A stretch of 57,722 nt of DNA from Eubacteriaceae bacterium (GTDB lineage: Bacteria > Bacillota > Clostridia > Lachnospirales > Lachnospiraceae). Where the stretch lies: NCBI GenBank assembly GCA_902362875.1, contig CABIYF010000017.1, forward strand, positions 1-57,722, written 5' to 3'. The first letter of the stretch is position 1, and every line of letters begins with the position of its first letter. This document shows, in pieces, positions 28,233-36,974 of the stretch. The translations under genes were made by a program, and so were the position numbers. The notes under the pieces were generated by a model. That model saw only the letters and a program-made list of their open reading frames with translations, was not told the origin of the DNA and did not search any database.

Positions 28233-28305
28233 CGCACCAGGCGGGAGTCGAACCCGCGGCCAACAGCTTCGGAGGCTGCCACTCTATCCACTGAGTTACT
28301 GGTAC
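28233..28305 (-). tRNA. tRNA-Arg with anticodon CCG
   Basis: A complete 73-base cloverleaf: acceptor stem GTACCAG with CTGGTGC, D-arm CTCAGTGGATAGAG, anticodon loop CTCCGAA giving CCG, and T-arm GCGGGTTCGACTCCCGC. The CCA end is not encoded, and the discriminator base is G. It reads CGG codons. Confidence 0.95.
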
Positions 28306-28317
28306 ATAAGCTATATT

Positions 28318-28346
28318 ATATTACAATAAATATGATAATTTTTCAA
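28318..28346 (-). promoter_or_regulatory. Promoter of tRNA-Arg(CCG)
   Basis: On the minus strand TTGAAA (28341-28346) and TAATAT (28318-28323) are 17 bases apart, with the tRNA 5' end 12 bases downstream of the -10 box. Confidence 0.7.
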
Positions 28347-28420
28347 GAAATATTTTTATTTTTTACTAATTTAATTAAAATATATGTTATCATAAAAAGA
28401 AAACAACGAGGTAACTAACA

Positions 28421-28915
28421 ATGATTGAAATCAGAAAATTTGAACCCGATGATACAGACGCAGCAATCAAAATCTGGAATGAAGTTGTTGACGACGGCGT
28501 TGCCTTTCCTCAGTTAGATGACTTAGATCATGAAAGTGGTCTTGCTTTCTTTGAAGAACAGACATACACTGGAATCGCTGTTGATTCTGATACCAATGAA
28601 ATCGTTGGGCTTTATATTTTACATCCAAATAATGTTGGAAGATGTGGTCATATCTGTAATGCAAGTTATGCAGTTTCTTCCGCTCATCGTGGAAAACAGA
28701 TTGGTGAATTTCTTGTCACTGACTGTGTAAAGCGTGCATCTGAATTTGATTTTAAGATTCTGCAGTTTAACGCTGTTGTTGCAAGTAATAAAGCTGCCTT
28801 ACACCTATACAAGAAACTTGGATTTATCCAGCTTGGTGTAATTCCAAAAGGATTCTTATTAAAAGATGGTACTTATGAAGATATCATTCCTCATTATCTG
28901 GAATTAACAAAGTAA
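28421..28915 (+). CDS. GNAT-family N-acetyltransferase
   Basis: The 164-residue product has the GNAT fold with the acetyl-CoA-binding segment AHRGKQIGEFLV and the later VASNKAALHLYKKLGFIQLG, which is typical of phosphinothricin-type or L-amino-acid acetyltransferases. The substrate is unknown. It is monocistronic, begins after an ACGAGG site and ends before a bidirectional terminator. Confidence 0.87.
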   Translation: MIEIRKFEPDDTDAAIKIWNEVVDDGVAFPQLDDLDHESGLAFFEEQTYTGIAVDSDTNEIVGLYILHPNNVGRCGHICNASYAVSSAHRGKQIGEFLVTDCVKRASEFDFKILQFNAVVASNKAALHLYKKLGFIQLGVIPKGFLLKDGTYEDIIPHYLELTK

Positions 28916-28944
28916 TTAAAATAAATAATAAATTATGCAAAATA

Positions 28945-28983
28945 AAAATCTGAAATCCTTTCACTGTGATTTCAGATTTTTTT
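28945..28983. terminator. Bidirectional terminator between the GNAT gene and RNase HI gene
   Basis: A perfect 13-bp stem (28945-28957 with 28968-28980, AAAATCTGAAATC) is flanked by a T-run on the plus strand and by an A-rich run on the other side. It can serve both convergent genes. Confidence 0.88.
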
Positions 28984-28989
28984 ATGCTT

Positions 28990-29634
28990 TTATCTAACTT
29001 TGATCCATTCTTGATCTTCTTTCTTCTCAAAGCTGCCATCCCCGATTCCTAATGCAGATTTTGCTAACATATCGGCATAATCATTATATTTATCATTAGA
29101 ATGTCCTTTCACTTTCACGAACTTGATCTGCACATGTTGTTTCATTTCTTCATAAATTCTCTGATAAGCCTGTGTTCCTTCTTTTTTCGCTGCCCATTCA
29201 CCGGTACACCATTTCTGGATTCCTTCATAATCGTAGTGAATTGCAAGCTTTTTATAACCATTTTCTTTGGCAAAACGCATCGCTGCTTCGGAACCTTTGA
29301 TCTCGCCTGCTACATTACGCATCGTTACAAGTTCTTCGTCTGTATATGGATATGCAAAGTAGCGTTCTTCTCCACCATGCATCAATACCATTCCATAAGA
29401 AAATCTCTTCTGGGAATGATCATAGCTTCCATCCACATAGGCAACTAACGTATCTTCATCAATCTGCATTAATTCATTTGCATCGGGATTTAAAAACTCT
29501 TGCGCTTCTGCTTTTGTCTTAAATCCTTTGTATCTTGCATTTGGAAAACCCATCACCTGTGCTTTGCATGCATCCCATGACATATAGATTCCTGGCTTTC
29601 TTCCTTTTTTTACTGCATAAAATTTTCCTGCCAT
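28990..29634 (-). CDS. rnhA: Ribonuclease HI with N-terminal caulimovirus viroplasmin-like domain
   Basis: RNase HI cuts RNA in RNA-DNA hybrids. The 214-residue protein has an N-terminal viroplasmin-type hybrid-binding domain (KFYAVKKGRKPGIYMSWDAC; GFPNARYKGFKTKAEAQ) and a C-terminal RNase H domain with catalytic D in AYVDGSY, E in AGEIKGSEA, D in IHYDYEG and D in GHSNDKYND. It is expected to be active. Confidence 0.92.
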   Translation of the reverse strand: MAGKFYAVKKGRKPGIYMSWDACKAQVMGFPNARYKGFKTKAEAQEFLNPDANELMQIDEDTLVAYVDGSYDHSQKRFSYGMVLMHGGEERYFAYPYTDEELVTMRNVAGEIKGSEAAMRFAKENGYKKLAIHYDYEGIQKWCTGEWAAKKEGTQAYQRIYEEMKQHVQIKFVKVKGHSNDKYNDYADMLAKSALGIGDGSFEKKEDQEWIKVR

Positions 29635-29646
29635 ATTTTTTCCTCT

Positions 29647-30376
29647 TTATTTCTTTATGTTTAGGGTGATCACAACATATTCGGAATGTCCGCCTGTACG
29701 GATTGGATATCCCCAGCCGCCAATTCCTGAACTTACGATCACCTGATAATTATGATCCTGCTGATATCCATAATTTAACTCTGTGACTCCGATCAATTCT
29801 CCAAGCTGTCCTGTCGGCCAGATCTGTCCGGCGTGAGTATGTCCGGATAAAGAAAGATCTACACCTGCTTTTTATTTTCTTTTAAGCCTTTTGGCTGATG
29901 ATCCAGCAATAACACAAATTCATCTTTCTTTTTATCTCCAACAACTTCTTTGATATCTTTTCGATCAACCGATGCATCTCTTCTTTTGTTGTATTTTCAT
30001 CGAAAATATCTCCTGTGAGAGCAAGAATATCTGGATGCTGCGCCTGAATCTTTTGACAGTATGTCTTGAATTTGTCTGTTGTCATTGTTGTTGGCGTATG
30101 AAGATCTGAAATCTGGACAATTTTTAACCTGTTTTTTCGTTGTAAGATTGTAATCTGTCTGTCTTACATTTTTGATATTATAACTTCCATATCCCGCTGC
30201 CACTGCAACTGTTAAAAATCCAATGATACAGCTTTGATATAAAAATCTTAAAACCTTTACAGATTTTTCACCTTTGCAGACTCTTTTCCCAATCTGCCAT
30301 ACAATTTCCATCACCCCGCATGCTGCAAGGAAATGAAGAATCAAAACAGCTCCAAGTCCATATACCATAATGCCAT
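29647..30376 (-). pseudogene. Broken YkuE-like metallophosphoesterase gene
   Basis: Three pieces of one calcineurin-like phosphoesterase lie in different frames. The N-terminal membrane part ends in TTKKQV; the next piece restores VQISDLHTPT after an extra base in an A-run near 30121; ILALTGDIFDEN follows; and the C-terminal piece reads GVDLSLSGHTHAGQIWPTGQ after further shifts near 29930 and 29870. The segment that should carry the GNHE motif between GDIFDEN and LLLDHQPKG is missing, suggesting a deletion of roughly 100 residues. The gene is not functional unless the breaks are sequencing errors. Confidence 0.82.
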
Positions 30377-30399
30377 AAATTCTCTCCTTTTTTAAGCAA

Positions 30400-30424
30400 G
30401 AAAAAATCCTGCATTGCAGGATTT
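30400..30424 (-). terminator. Terminator of the zinc metallopeptidase gene
   Basis: A 9-bp perfect stem (30405-30413 with 30415-30423, AATCCTGCA) with a very short loop is followed on the minus strand by a T-run at 30400-30404. It lies 20 bases after the stop codon. Confidence 0.75.
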
Positions 30425-30442
30425 CTTCTGAAATTCATATTG

Positions 30443-31147
30443 TTAGTCGTTATCTCTTCCGCCAAATAAGATGACAAGACGAAGTAAGCTAAGAATTGCC
30501 GCTGCTGCACTTGCCACATAAGTCAGTGCTGCTGCAGTTAATACTTTCCTTGTCTGTGCCACTTCATCACCATACATGATTCCTGTGTTACCAAGAATCT
30601 TTAATGCTCTTGATGATGCGTTAAATTCAACTGGAAGTGTTACCAGCTGAAAGATGACTGCCAGTGAGAATAGTAAAATTCCAATGTTTAATAATGTCTG
30701 GTTCATTCCAAGAACAACACCGCCGATAATAAACAGCCAGGATAAATTAGAACCTAAATTCACGGCTGGAACCATCGCTCCACGAATCTTTAATGGTGCG
30801 TATCCCTGCTGATGCTGTACGGCATGCCCGCATTCATGGGCTGCAACACCGATCGCTGCAATGGAATCTGATCCATAAGTTGCATCGGATAATCGTAGTA
30901 CTTTATTCTTTGGATCGTAATGGTCCGTAAGATTACCACTGACACGTTCTACAGAAACATCGTAAATTCCTGCCTGATTTAAAATACGTTCGGCTGCCTG
31001 AGAACCAGTTAATCCACAATGACAGCGGACTCTTGAATATCTGCGAAACGTTGAATTCATCTTGGAGGATGCGATCATGGTAATGATCACTCCGACGATG
31101 ATCAAAATATACGTTGGGTCGAAATAATAACCATATGGGTAATACAT
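30443..31147 (-). CDS. Membrane zinc metallopeptidase (neutral zinc metallopeptidase family)
   Basis: The 234-residue product has the zinc-binding motif AAHECGHAVQHQ (about residues 125-136) and four membrane helices (one N-terminal, three after the motif). Members of this family (Bacillus YugP-like) are membrane peptidases of unknown substrate. A promoter with an overlapping inverted repeat lies upstream, so the gene is probably regulated. Confidence 0.86.
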   Translation of the reverse strand: MYYPYGYYFDPTYILIIVGVIITMIASSKMNSTFRRYSRVRCHCGLTGSQAAERILNQAGIYDVSVERVSGNLTDHYDPKNKVLRLSDATYGSDSIAAIGVAAHECGHAVQHQQGYAPLKIRGAMVPAVNLGSNLSWLFIIGGVVLGMNQTLLNIGILLFSLAVIFQLVTLPVEFNASSRALKILGNTGIMYGDEVAQTRKVLTAAALTYVASAAAAILSLLRLVILFGGRDND

Positions 31148-31172
31148 AAATATCTCCCTTCTTTCTCTATAA

Positions 31173-31211
31173 CATGTAGATGATTATATCGTTCATCCTA
31201 CATGAAATCAA
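31173..31211 (-). promoter_or_regulatory. Promoter with overlapping operator-like inverted repeat for the zinc metallopeptidase
   Basis: On the minus strand TTGATT (31206-31211) and TATAAT (31183-31188) are 17 bases apart. An inverted repeat with arms 31173-31183 and 31193-31204 (CATGTAG-ATGA with one bulged base) spans the spacer and the -10 box, where a repressor would block polymerase. Confidence 0.65.
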
Positions 31212-31266
31212 GGCAGTTTAGAAATATTTTATAATCATTTTATTGAATGATTAATTCTTTATCTTT

Positions 31267-32250
31267 TTATAATAAAGAAGCTCTTAATTCTTCTCCAGAT
31301 TTGGCACTTAAGTATGCTGGTGCAATATCAAATACTGTTTTGCATCCGCTCTGTCCTTCTTTGGAAAGTTTGTATGCAGCTCTTGCATATGCAACTAAAA
31401 CGCTTGATGTAAATTCTGGATTAGAATCTAATTTTAAGCTGTATTCGATGAGGTGTTTGTTTTCTTTTTCCCATCCTGTGCATCCGCTTCTTAATACGAA
31501 TCCACCATGAGGAATCTTATTATGATCTCTGTCTAATTCTTCCTGACTGATGAAATGTACTGTTGTATCATAGTCTGAGAAGTAGTTAGGCATTGTCTTG
31601 ATCTCTTCTTCTACTTTCTTCGCATCTGCGCCTTCTTCAAGAACTACGAAACATTCTCTTGTATGTTTCTGTCTTGTTGTAAGTTCTGGATCTTCTCCAT
31701 TACGAACTGCTTCTAAGGCTGCTTCTACAGGAATTGTGTACTGTTTACCATCTTTGACACCTTCCACACGACGGATCGCATCAGAATGTCCCTGGCTGAC
31801 ACCTTTCCCCCAGAATGTGTAATCTTTTCCTTCTGGCAGGATTGCATTTGCATACATTCTGTTTAATGAGAACATTCCTGGATCCCAGCCTACAGAGATG
31901 ATTCCAACATGTCCATTTTCTTTTGCTGCTTTATCTACATTTGCAAAATGTTCTGGAATTCTTGCATGTGTATCAAAGCTGTCTACTACGTTAAATAATT
32001 TTGCATATTCTGGTGTCTGAACAGGAAGGTCTGTTGCACTTCCTCCACATAACATCAAAACATCGATCTTATCTTTCCAGTCTTCTACATCTTTGACATT
32101 ACATACAGCTGCACCTTCTGTTAAAATGCTGACTGTCGCTGGATCTCTTCTTGTAAATACAGCCACAAGCTCTAAATCCTCATTCTGTTTGATCGCGCAT
32201 TCAATACCGCGTCCAAGGTTACCATAACCCATAATACCAATTCTAATCAT
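31267..32250 (-). CDS. ddh: meso-Diaminopimelate D-dehydrogenase
   Basis: Ddh makes meso-diaminopimelate directly from tetrahydrodipicolinate with NADPH and ammonia, bypassing the succinylase or acetylase routes of lysine and peptidoglycan synthesis. The 327-residue protein has the Rossmann motif GIMGYGNLGRGIE, the segment VVDSFDTHARIP and SVGWDPGMFSLNR, all typical. It is monocistronic with a GGAG site before the ATG. Confidence 0.95.
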   Translation of the reverse strand: MIRIGIMGYGNLGRGIECAIKQNEDLELVAVFTRRDPATVSILTEGAAVCNVKDVEDWKDKIDVLMLCGGSATDLPVQTPEYAKLFNVVDSFDTHARIPEHFANVDKAAKENGHVGIISVGWDPGMFSLNRMYANAILPEGKDYTFWGKGVSQGHSDAIRRVEGVKDGKQYTIPVEAALEAVRNGEDPELTTRQKHTRECFVVLEEGADAKKVEEEIKTMPNYFSDYDTTVHFISQEELDRDHNKIPHGGFVLRSGCTGWEKENKHLIEYSLKLDSNPEFTSSVLVAYARAAYKLSKEGQSGCKTVFDIAPAYLSAKSGEELRASLL

Positions 32251-32357
32251 TGATCTTTTCTCCTTTTTGACTTTATTAAACCTAGTATATCATCTATGAG
32301 TTTTCCATTCAACGTATTCTTTCTTCCATTTTTTTGCTATAATAATCTTAAAAATTC

Positions 32358-32380
32358 CCGATAAATCAAGGTTTATCAGG
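32358..32380. promoter_or_regulatory. Short inverted repeat upstream of the 206-residue unknown protein gene
   Basis: CCCGATAAA and TTTATCAGG (with one mismatch) form a dyad 30 bases before the gene at 32410 and downstream of a TATAAT word near 32340. It could be an operator or a leader hairpin. Confidence 0.35.
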
Positions 32381-32409
32381 ATAATCTAACAGAAATGAGG
32401 AATTTTATC

Positions 32410-33024
32410 ATGTCATTTACCGGCATTTTCAAAGCAAAAGACGGCATTGTTGCCGTTGTCGATTCCAAAGCATCCAGAGTAGAAAATGGTCAATCTTTTG
32501 AGGATATTCAAAGAAATCCAGAAAAACTATTCATCTTCCAAAACGGCATTGCCACAACTTTTGGAGCAAACCAGGTCTTAGTTCAGAATCCTTTTGAATT
32601 TTCTTCAAAAGTTATTGCGATTGAAGATCTGGTTTATGAATACTTGCACTTAAAAAATATATTAGATGCCTCATTCTTCCAATCCCTGCTTGTAAAAATG
32701 ACATCAAACCCAGCTAATACAGAACCAGTTAACTTTCTAGTTGGACGCAAAATCCGCCAGGAAGAATACATCTTAGAGCACCATCAGATCCGCTACTGTG
32801 CTTATGCACAACGACTCGGCACTCCAATGGAACATTTCTTTACTGGCGGAGATGAAAAATACCGGGAACATTTTGATAATCTTCCTTATCTTTCACAGAT
32901 TACATCGGTTGATGTATTGCAGAAAACTGTTGCAAAAGAATTGGATGGATTGATTCGATATTATGATACTCAAGCTGAATACAATCCTGTTGGGAAGCCA
33001 GTAAAATCCTATATTTTAAGATAA
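32410..33024 (+). CDS. Protein of unknown function with a possible Ntn-hydrolase-like N-terminus
   Basis: The 204-residue product is not a family I can name. Its beginning (MSFTGIFKAKDGIVAVVDSKAS, then PEKLFIFQNGIATTFGANQV in pattern) recalls the beta-strand arrangement of proteasome/HslV-type Ntn hydrolases: a threonine near the start, an early beta-hairpin with GIVAVVDS, and a K before F-xx-N-G. The catalytic threonine would need processing after residue 3, so this is only a structural guess. I chose ATG at 32410 because GAGG lies about ten bases upstream; an ATG at 32395 has no clear site. Confidence 0.6.
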   Translation: MSFTGIFKAKDGIVAVVDSKASRVENGQSFEDIQRNPEKLFIFQNGIATTFGANQVLVQNPFEFSSKVIAIEDLVYEYLHLKNILDASFFQSLLVKMTSNPANTEPVNFLVGRKIRQEEYILEHHQIRYCAYAQRLGTPMEHFFTGGDEKYREHFDNLPYLSQITSVDVLQKTVAKELDGLIRYYDTQAEYNPVGKPVKSYILR

Positions 33025-33061
33025 AACCACTTTATAATCAGTATACTCTAGTTATCATTAG

Positions 33062-33122
33062 CTAATAGCTTTTGCCAATAAACTTTAATTATTATTTTCT
33101 AATAGTTTTTGCCAGTAAACTT
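33062..33122. repeat. Two 24-bp direct repeats downstream of the unknown gene
   Basis: Copies at 33062-33085 and 33099-33122 begin CTAATAG and end AAACTT, differing at two positions, with a period of 37 bases. They lie in the convergent spacer before the second topB. Confidence 0.7.
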
Positions 33123-33159
33123 CAAGGATAATCTGTATGTATATTATCCACCACACACC

Positions 33160-35268
33160 TTACAGTTTAATCTTCGCAAAAGCTTCTGCAAATGCATTAT
33201 TAATTGGCTGTTCTGCCTCTTTCTGCTGTTTTTTCAAATATCGGTTCACTTCCTTCTTGCTCATTCCAGAACCCTGTTTTTCTTTTCTCTGTTTAAATGC
33301 AGAAAGTTTCTCCTTATATCCGCAAACGCATACAAACTTCTGTCCTTCACCTTCTCCGACCATTTCCATCTTCTTATGACATACTGGACATCTGGCGTTT
33401 GTAATCCTCGAAATTGTCTTTTTATACCCACAGGCACGGTCCTGACATACCAGACGTTTGCCGTGTTTTCCATTCACTTCTAACAGAAATTTCCCACATT
33501 CTGGGCAGCGATGTCTTGTCACATTATCATGTCTGAATTTACCATCGGATGTTTTAATATCTTTGATCAATACCTGTGTATAATCAGAGATTTCTCTCAT
33601 AAATTTCTGGTCATTTTGTTTTCCTTTGGAGATTGCTGTCAGTTTCTTCTCCCAATCGGCAGTTAATTCTGCTTTTTTAAGATCTTCTGGGACAAGTTCT
33701 AATAACTGTTTTCCTTTGGATGTGATATGGGTTTCATTTCCTTTTTTCTCAAGAAGATAACTGTTAAATAACTTATCAATGATATCGGCTCTTGTTGCAA
33801 CGGTTCCAAGTCCTTTTTTATCCATCTGATCGATCAGTGTACCTTCCGTATAACGTCCCGGTGGATTGGTTGTTCCTTCTGTCATGGAAATCGTTCCAAC
33901 TGGATATTCTTTTCCTTTGACTGGAATATTTCCTGTTTTAATCGTGTCTTTTGTTTGCGTTTCTTCTTCGTAGAGTTCTCTCCATCCAAGCTGTTTGATA
34001 TTCTCTGCTTTTGCACGGAATAACTCTCCATTTACGTTTGCTTTCACAGAGAGCTGTTCGGAAACTGCCGGAGCTGATAAGACAGCTAAAAATCTTGCAA
34101 CAACCATATCATAGATCTTTCGTTCGTCAGAACTGAAACTTGTCAAAGATGCATACTGCTCTGTCGGAATGATCGCATGATGGTCAGATACTTTCTTATC
34201 GTTGATAAAACGGCTGCTTGCCTTGATATCTTTTCGTAATAATGCCGCTGCTGCCTTTTTGTATGATCCATTCTGGCATGCTTTGATCCTGTCTTTTAAT
34301 GTGTCTGTCATATCATTGGTTAAATATCTGGAATCTGTTCTTGGATACGTCAATACTTTGTGATGCTCATAAAGACTCTGCATGATATTTAATGTCTGTT
34401 TTGGTAAAAATCCATATCGTTTGCTGGCTTCTTTCTGCAGGGTTGTCAGATCGTAAAGTTCTGGTGCATAATTCTTTTTCTCTTTTTTCGTCACTTCTGT
34501 GATTACAAGATCATGACCTCTTAACTTTTTGCCAAGTTCCTCTGCCCATTTCTTGTCAGAAATTCTCTGATTTCCTTTTTGATTCTCCCATGTGAAATTA
34601 AGTCCCGTTGCAAAAATCTTATATCCATAATATTTCTGTGGTTTAAAACTTCTGATCTCCTGTTCACGGTTCATGATCATAGCCAACGTTGGTGTCTGCA
34701 CACGTCCACAAGATAACTGGGCATTATATTTACATGTTAAAGCTCTTGTCGCATTGATTCCTACTAGCCAGTCTGCTTCTGCCCTTGATCTTGCAGCACG
34801 GAAGAGATTGTCATATTCTTTTCCCGGCTTTAAATGTGCAAAACCATCTTTAATCGCTTTATCTGTTACTGAAGATATCCACAGGCGGTAGATCGGTTTC
34901 TTATTTCCAGACATTTGTAAGATCCATCTTGCAACTAATTCTCCTTCTCTTCCTGCATCGGTTGCAATAATAACGTCTTTGATATCATTTCGAAGAAGTA
35001 ATTTCTTTACTGTCTGAAATTGTTTTGATGTCTTCTTTAATACCGTTAATTTCCAATGTTTTGGCATCATTGGAAGAACATCCATATTCCACTCTTTATA
35101 TTCTTTTCCATACTGCTCAGGGTCTGCCAGTGATACTAAATGTCCTAATGCCCATGTTACAATATAATCATTTCCCTCGATGTAACTATGCGTTTCCTTC
35201 TTACAGCCAAGAACCCTCGCAATATCACGCCCAACCGAAGGCTTCTCCGCTAATACTAATCGTTTCAT
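33160..35268 (-). CDS. topB: DNA topoisomerase III (type IA), copy with zinc-ribbon tail
   Basis: The 702-residue protein has the TOPRIM domain (LAEKPSVGRDIARVLG; ATDAGREGELVARWIL), the active-site tyrosine in LTYPRTDSRYL, and two C-terminal zinc-ribbon-like cysteine clusters (CPECGKFL and CPVCHKKM regions). It is the more conventional of the two copies in this window; the other (5686-7665) lacks the cysteine tail and starts with TTG. It is divergent from the phosphoesterase gene. Confidence 0.92.
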   Translation of the reverse strand: MKRLVLAEKPSVGRDIARVLGCKKETHSYIEGNDYIVTWALGHLVSLADPEQYGKEYKEWNMDVLPMMPKHWKLTVLKKTSKQFQTVKKLLLRNDIKDVIIATDAGREGELVARWILQMSGNKKPIYRLWISSVTDKAIKDGFAHLKPGKEYDNLFRAARSRAEADWLVGINATRALTCKYNAQLSCGRVQTPTLAMIMNREQEIRSFKPQKYYGYKIFATGLNFTWENQKGNQRISDKKWAEELGKKLRGHDLVITEVTKKEKKNYAPELYDLTTLQKEASKRYGFLPKQTLNIMQSLYEHHKVLTYPRTDSRYLTNDMTDTLKDRIKACQNGSYKKAAAALLRKDIKASSRFINDKKVSDHHAIIPTEQYASLTSFSSDERKIYDMVVARFLAVLSAPAVSEQLSVKANVNGELFRAKAENIKQLGWRELYEEETQTKDTIKTGNIPVKGKEYPVGTISMTEGTTNPPGRYTEGTLIDQMDKKGLGTVATRADIIDKLFNSYLLEKKGNETHITSKGKQLLELVPEDLKKAELTADWEKKLTAISKGKQNDQKFMREISDYTQVLIKDIKTSDGKFRHDNVTRHRCPECGKFLLEVNGKHGKRLVCQDRACGYKKTISRITNARCPVCHKKMEMVGEGEGQKFVCVCGYKEKLSAFKQRKEKQGSGMSKKEVNRYLKKQQKEAEQPINNAFAEAFAKIKL

Positions 35269-35325
35269 TTTATTATCTAAACCTTTCTAAAAATTGTCAT
35301 CTCAAATTTATCGTCCCGACCATTT

Positions 35326-35346
35326 TACCATATTTTATGGTATACT
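35326..35346 (+). promoter_or_regulatory. Operator-like palindrome overlapping the -10 region of the YfcE-type gene
   Basis: A perfect 7-bp dyad TACCATA-TTT-TATGGTA (35326-35342) overlaps the -10-like TATACT (35341-35346), about 50 bases before the start at 35395 and in the spacer shared with the divergent topB. Confidence 0.5.
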
Positions 35347-35394
35347 GAAACAAAGATATTTTTATCGTACTTTTATAGAAACGAGGTATTTATT

Positions 35395-35931
35395 ATGAAA
35401 TTAATGATCGCATCCGATATCCACGGGTCTGCATTTTACTGTAAGCAATTAATGGAAGCATACAAACAAGAAAACCCTGATAAACTACTTCTTTTAGGAG
35501 ATTTACTTTATCATGGACCAAGAAATGATCTGCCAAAAGAATACGCACCAAAACAAGTCATCGAAATGCTAAACGCCATCAGCGACCAGTTGATTTGTGT
35601 GAGAGGAAACTGCGAAGCCGAAGTCGATCAGATGGTACTAAACTTCCCAGTCCTAAGCGAATCCTGCATCCTATACATCGACGGCCAGATGATCTACGCA
35701 ACCCACGGACATATAAACTCACCAGCGAATCCTCCAAAATTACATAAAGGAGATATTCTGCTGACTGGACATACACATATTCCTGCCTGGGAAGAACATG
35801 ATAACTTTATATACTTAAATCCAGGGTCTGTGTCTATACCAAAGGAAGGATCTGAACATGGGTATATGATTTATGAAGATAAGACGTTTTTGTGGAAAAC
35901 TTTAGAAGGTGACGTGTATCATACACTTTAA
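35395..35931 (+). CDS. yfcE: Phosphodiesterase, YfcE/MJ0936-like metallophosphoesterase
   Basis: The 178-residue calcineurin-like phosphoesterase has the metal ligands in SDIHGS, LLGDLLYHGPRN, RGNCE, THGH and LTGHTH. YfcE hydrolyses phosphodiester model substrates; the biological substrate is not known. Size and motif order match the family. Confidence 0.92.
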   Translation: MKLMIASDIHGSAFYCKQLMEAYKQENPDKLLLLGDLLYHGPRNDLPKEYAPKQVIEMLNAISDQLICVRGNCEAEVDQMVLNFPVLSESCILYIDGQMIYATHGHINSPANPPKLHKGDILLTGHTHIPAWEEHDNFIYLNPGSVSIPKEGSEHGYMIYEDKTFLWKTLEGDVYHTL

Positions 35932-35941
35932 TTCTTTTTAT

Positions 35942-35977
35942 AAAAAAGCGAAGTGCTTCCTATAATGGCACTTCGCT
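35942..35977 (-). terminator. Terminator downstream of the AbiF gene
   Basis: A perfect 10-bp stem (35947-35956 with 35968-35977, AGCGAAGTGC) is followed on the minus strand by six T residues. A second hairpin (35983-35989 with 36009-36015, CCTAATC) stands between it and the AbiF stop codon. The spacer of about 70 bases between stop codon and terminator could belong to a structured 3' region. Confidence 0.78.
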
Positions 35978-36048
35978 AAAAGCCTAATCGGGTTGAGCAT
36001 AAAAGCTTGATTAGGTCTGTATATATATTTTATGCAACGTAGATTACT

Positions 36049-36957
36049 TTATGCGTTTAAATGTTCTTTCCAATCTATTGGCATATTCATAGCTGCCAAA
36101 TCTATCACATCTTGATTTTCTTCTAATAATTTTTCTAATTTATTGACAAATTCCATCCATTCTTGATTTGAAGCTCTTAAATATTTCATTGCTAAAAGAA
36201 TTTGATACACTCCATTATGAGATGTTGTTGGTATTATTTTATCTACGTCTAAGATTTCTGGTGTTGTATGAATGGTTCGATTATATATTCTCGAATTATG
36301 TGCACATATATTGCGTAATATAGAAATTCCTTGAACCCAAGATGTAAACATTTTCTGCGAGGGTCTTACCAAATTTCCTTTTTTAGATACATATTTATAA
36401 TTATTTGCTAAAATTACATATGCACTATCTAAACCTGTCTTCAAATTTTTTATAATTTTAGACATTGTTCCAAATGAGAGAACCTCTACAATTGCCCATA
36501 CTGGTATCTCGCCTTCATGATTCTTAAAATTATGTTTAATGAATACATCATTCGATCTTGCAATTTCCGATGATATCGTCGACATATTTCTCCAGTACAT
36601 TTTCTTGTCCTTAAAAATCGATGAATCCTGTAGAATTAATACGTCATTGTGAATTAATAATGCTTCAACTAATCTTACTCTTAAGGCTACTTCTATTTTT
36701 GATATCATAGAAAAGATCAGATTCGATAATTTTTGATCAAATTGATATAATTGAAGAATATTTTCAAACTTTGTTCCCACAACATATTTTTTTGAATCAT
36801 TATTATATAATTGAAATGAATATCCTCTTAAACGATAGTATCCTATGGTCCTCAGTGCATCTTCCACTTGATCATAAGATTCTATTTCCATTCCCGCATC
36901 TATATATGATTGTATTTGTTGTTCTATTGTTAATATTTGTTTCGGATATCTATACAT
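36049..36957 (-). CDS. AbiF/AbiD-type HEPN abortive-infection protein (Abi_2 family)
   Basis: Abi_2 proteins act in abortive infection against phage. The 302-residue product has the N-terminal family segment RTIGYYRLRGYSF (about residues 36-48), central helices with SKIEVALRVRLVEAL, and a HEPN RNase motif R-x4-H (R215 to H220 in LRNICAHNSR). HEPN proteins are usually RNases. A strong promoter and a terminator-like structured RNA lie directly upstream, the arrangement expected of an AbiF toxin with a noncoding RNA partner. The gene is more AT-rich than its neighbours, consistent with horizontal acquisition. Confidence 0.87.
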   Translation of the reverse strand: MYRYPKQILTIEQQIQSYIDAGMEIESYDQVEDALRTIGYYRLRGYSFQLYNNDSKKYVVGTKFENILQLYQFDQKLSNLIFSMISKIEVALRVRLVEALLIHNDVLILQDSSIFKDKKMYWRNMSTISSEIARSNDVFIKHNFKNHEGEIPVWAIVEVLSFGTMSKIIKNLKTGLDSAYVILANNYKYVSKKGNLVRPSQKMFTSWVQGISILRNICAHNSRIYNRTIHTTPEILDVDKIIPTTSHNGVYQILLAMKYLRASNQEWMEFVNKLEKLLEENQDVIDLAAMNMPIDWKEHLNA

Positions 36958-36974
36958 AAAAGCTCTCCATAAAT

